A DNA stretch of 64,000 nt, from positions 2,418,001-2,482,000 of the forward strand of contig NZ_CP013002.1 of the NCBI RefSeq assembly GCF_001414055.1, written 5' to 3'. This DNA is from Caulobacter henricii. GTDB lineage: Bacteria; Pseudomonadota; Alphaproteobacteria; Caulobacterales; Caulobacteraceae. Positions 62,884 through 64,000 of this stretch are shown here, piece after piece. The translations under genes were made by a program, and so were the position numbers. The notes under the pieces were generated by a model. It saw only the letters and a program-made list of their open reading frames with translations. It was not told where the DNA came from and made no database searches. Every line of letters starts with the position of its first letter. Positions within the stretch are counted from its first letter, which is position 1.

Positions 62884-63989
62884 TTCAGTTTCTGAACCGC
62901 CTTCTTGGCCGCCGGCGTCAGCGGCGCTTCCGCGCGAATGGCAATGGAATGGTTGCGCCGCCCCATGCGGCCACGGGTGAGCGGAATTGACCCTGCGCGG
63001 AGTTCCACCAGGCTGTCAGGCGTGGCGTTCAGCATCATGGTGTCGCCGACCTGAAGGTTCAGCACCCGCGACAGCGGCAGCTGCTGCTCGTCCAGTACGG
63101 CGCGCACCTCCATCTGGGTCGTCCAGAGCTCGGTGGCTAAGTGGCCTTCCCAGATGTTGTCGCGACCGAACTTCTCGCCCATGAACTGCTGCAGCAGCAT
63201 CTTGCGGATGGGCTCCAGGGTCGCATAGGGCAGGAGCAGCTCGATACGGCCGCCGCGGTCTTCCATGTCGATACGCAGCTTGACCAGGATCGCGGCATTG
63301 GCCGGACGGGCGATGGCCGCGAAGCGCGGATTGGTCTCAAGCCGGTCCAGCGTGAACGAGACCGGATGCAGCGGCTCGAAGGCGGCCTTGAGGTCGTGCA
63401 GCACCACCTCGATCATGCGCTGGACCAGCACGCGCTCGATCGTGGTGTAGGGCCGGCCTTCAATGCGCATCGCCGCCGTGCCACGTCGCCCGCCGAGCAG
63501 CACGTCGACGATCGAATAGATCAGGTTGGAATCGACGGTCAGCAGACCGTAATTGTCCAGCTCTTCGGCCCGGAACACCGCCAGAATGGCCGGCAGGGGA
63601 ATCGAGTTCAGATAGTCGCCGAACCGGATCGAACTGATGTTGTCGAGGCTGACCTCGACATTGTCGCTGGTGAAGTTGCGCAGGCTCGTGGTCATCAACC
63701 GCACCAGGCGGTCGAAGACGATTTCGAGCATCGGCAGACGCTCGTAGCTGACCAGGGCGGAATTGATGATCGCCCGGATGCCGGTGCGGTCATCATTGCC
63801 GTCGCCTGACAGGTCGAAGCCCAGCAGGCTGTCGATTTCGTCCTGGTTCAGGATCCGCTCGGACCCCGCCATGTCGCCGCCGCCGTCGTCCCAGCCGCCG
63901 CCCATGCCGCCGCTGAAATCGCCGAACTCGCCCGCAGCACCGCTCCCCTCGCCCCCACCGGGCGGGTTCTGCGAGGCCCATTGGGCCAT
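62880..63989 (-). CDS. fliM: flagellar motor switch protein FliM (5' end may lie outside window)
   Basis: This 369-residue component of the C-ring binds CheY-P and transmits torque/switching. It has a Gly-rich N-terminus, then SERILNQDEIDSLLGFD, the middle domain with LRNFTSDNVEVSLDNISSIRFGDYLNS, and the C-terminal SpoA domain (LPLSRVLNLQVGDTMMLN). The frame is open to the window edge at 64000, so a start further upstream is possible; the ATG at 63989 is used here. Tight coupling to PflI- and MotE-like genes makes a flagellar operon. Confidence 0.95.
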   Translation of the reverse strand: MAQWASQNPPGGGEGSGAAGEFGDFSGGMGGGWDDGGGDMAGSERILNQDEIDSLLGFDLSGDGNDDRTGIRAIINSALVSYERLPMLEIVFDRLVRLMTTSLRNFTSDNVEVSLDNISSIRFGDYLNSIPLPAILAVFRAEELDNYGLLTVDSNLIYSIVDVLLGGRRGTAAMRIEGRPYTTIERVLVQRMIEVVLHDLKAAFEPLHPVSFTLDRLETNPRFAAIARPANAAILVKLRIDMEDRGGRIELLLPYATLEPIRKMLLQQFMGEKFGRDNIWEGHLATELWTTQMEVRAVLDEQQLPLSRVLNLQVGDTMMLNATPDSLVELRAGSIPLTRGRMGRRNHSIAIRAEAPLTPAAKKAVQKLK

Positions 63990-64000
63990 CGCGGCCTGAT

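Overview
The window is chromosomal DNA of a high-GC alphaproteobacterium, almost certainly Caulobacter or a close relative. The evidence is the polarity factor podJ, a promoter rich in GANTC (CcrM) sites with a CtrA half-site, a fliM-pflI-type flagellar cluster, the Entner-Doudoroff operon zwf-pgl-edd-glk next to a lacI-family gene and a GH3 beta-glucosidase, a Caulobacter-type flagellin and a sigma-T (EcfG) promoter. Coding density is high. I see no prophage, CRISPR array, insertion sequence, rRNA or tRNA.

Layout. 1-4.4 kb: housekeeping genes (dGTPase-like, ErpA-like Fe-S carrier, exonuclease III, a LysE exporter). 4.4-13 kb: ilvD, a hybrid histidine kinase with an adjacent single-domain response regulator behind a sigma-T-like promoter, an AT-richer adenylate-forming ligase, a Gfo/Idh/MocA oxidoreductase and an MDR reductase. 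13.4-19.2 kb: opgH (periplasmic glucan synthase) preceded by a coupled small ORF, a CbiG-like protein of unknown role, a MATE exporter and a lone flagellin. 19.2-29 kb: small accessory proteins, thiC with its TPP riboswitch, a zinc metallopeptidase, a TPR protein, and a PLP desulfhydrase/racemase pair. 29.4-43.4 kb: a PL10 pectate lyase with a LacI-type operator, a DinG-type helicase, a Sel1-repeat protein, the ligase-associated Lhr-like helicase plus PdeM nuclease, and podJ. 43.6-49.5 kb: an MprF-like synthase, a paired acyl-CoA dehydrogenase operon and pyruvate kinase. 49.6-58.4 kb: beta-glucosidase, LacI regulator and the Entner-Doudoroff operon. 58.6-64 kb: TPR protein, MotE-like, PflI-like and FliM.

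How the parts work together. Three near-identical palindromes of the form TGACAnCGnTGTCA lie before the beta-glucosidase, the lacI gene and zwf. They suggest that one regulator couples cellobiose-type sugar release to glucose phosphorylation and the Entner-Doudoroff route; pyruvate kinase lies beside them. AAAC-N4-GTTT inverted repeats precede both the MDR reductase and the acyl-CoA dehydrogenase pair, which hints at one fatty-acid-type repressor. LexA-like boxes with one mismatch precede both helicase loci. The most interesting less-explained items are the sigma-T-driven response-regulator/hybrid-kinase pair, whose kinase appears to lack a normal start codon, the opgH-coupled small ORF, and the AT-rich ligase.
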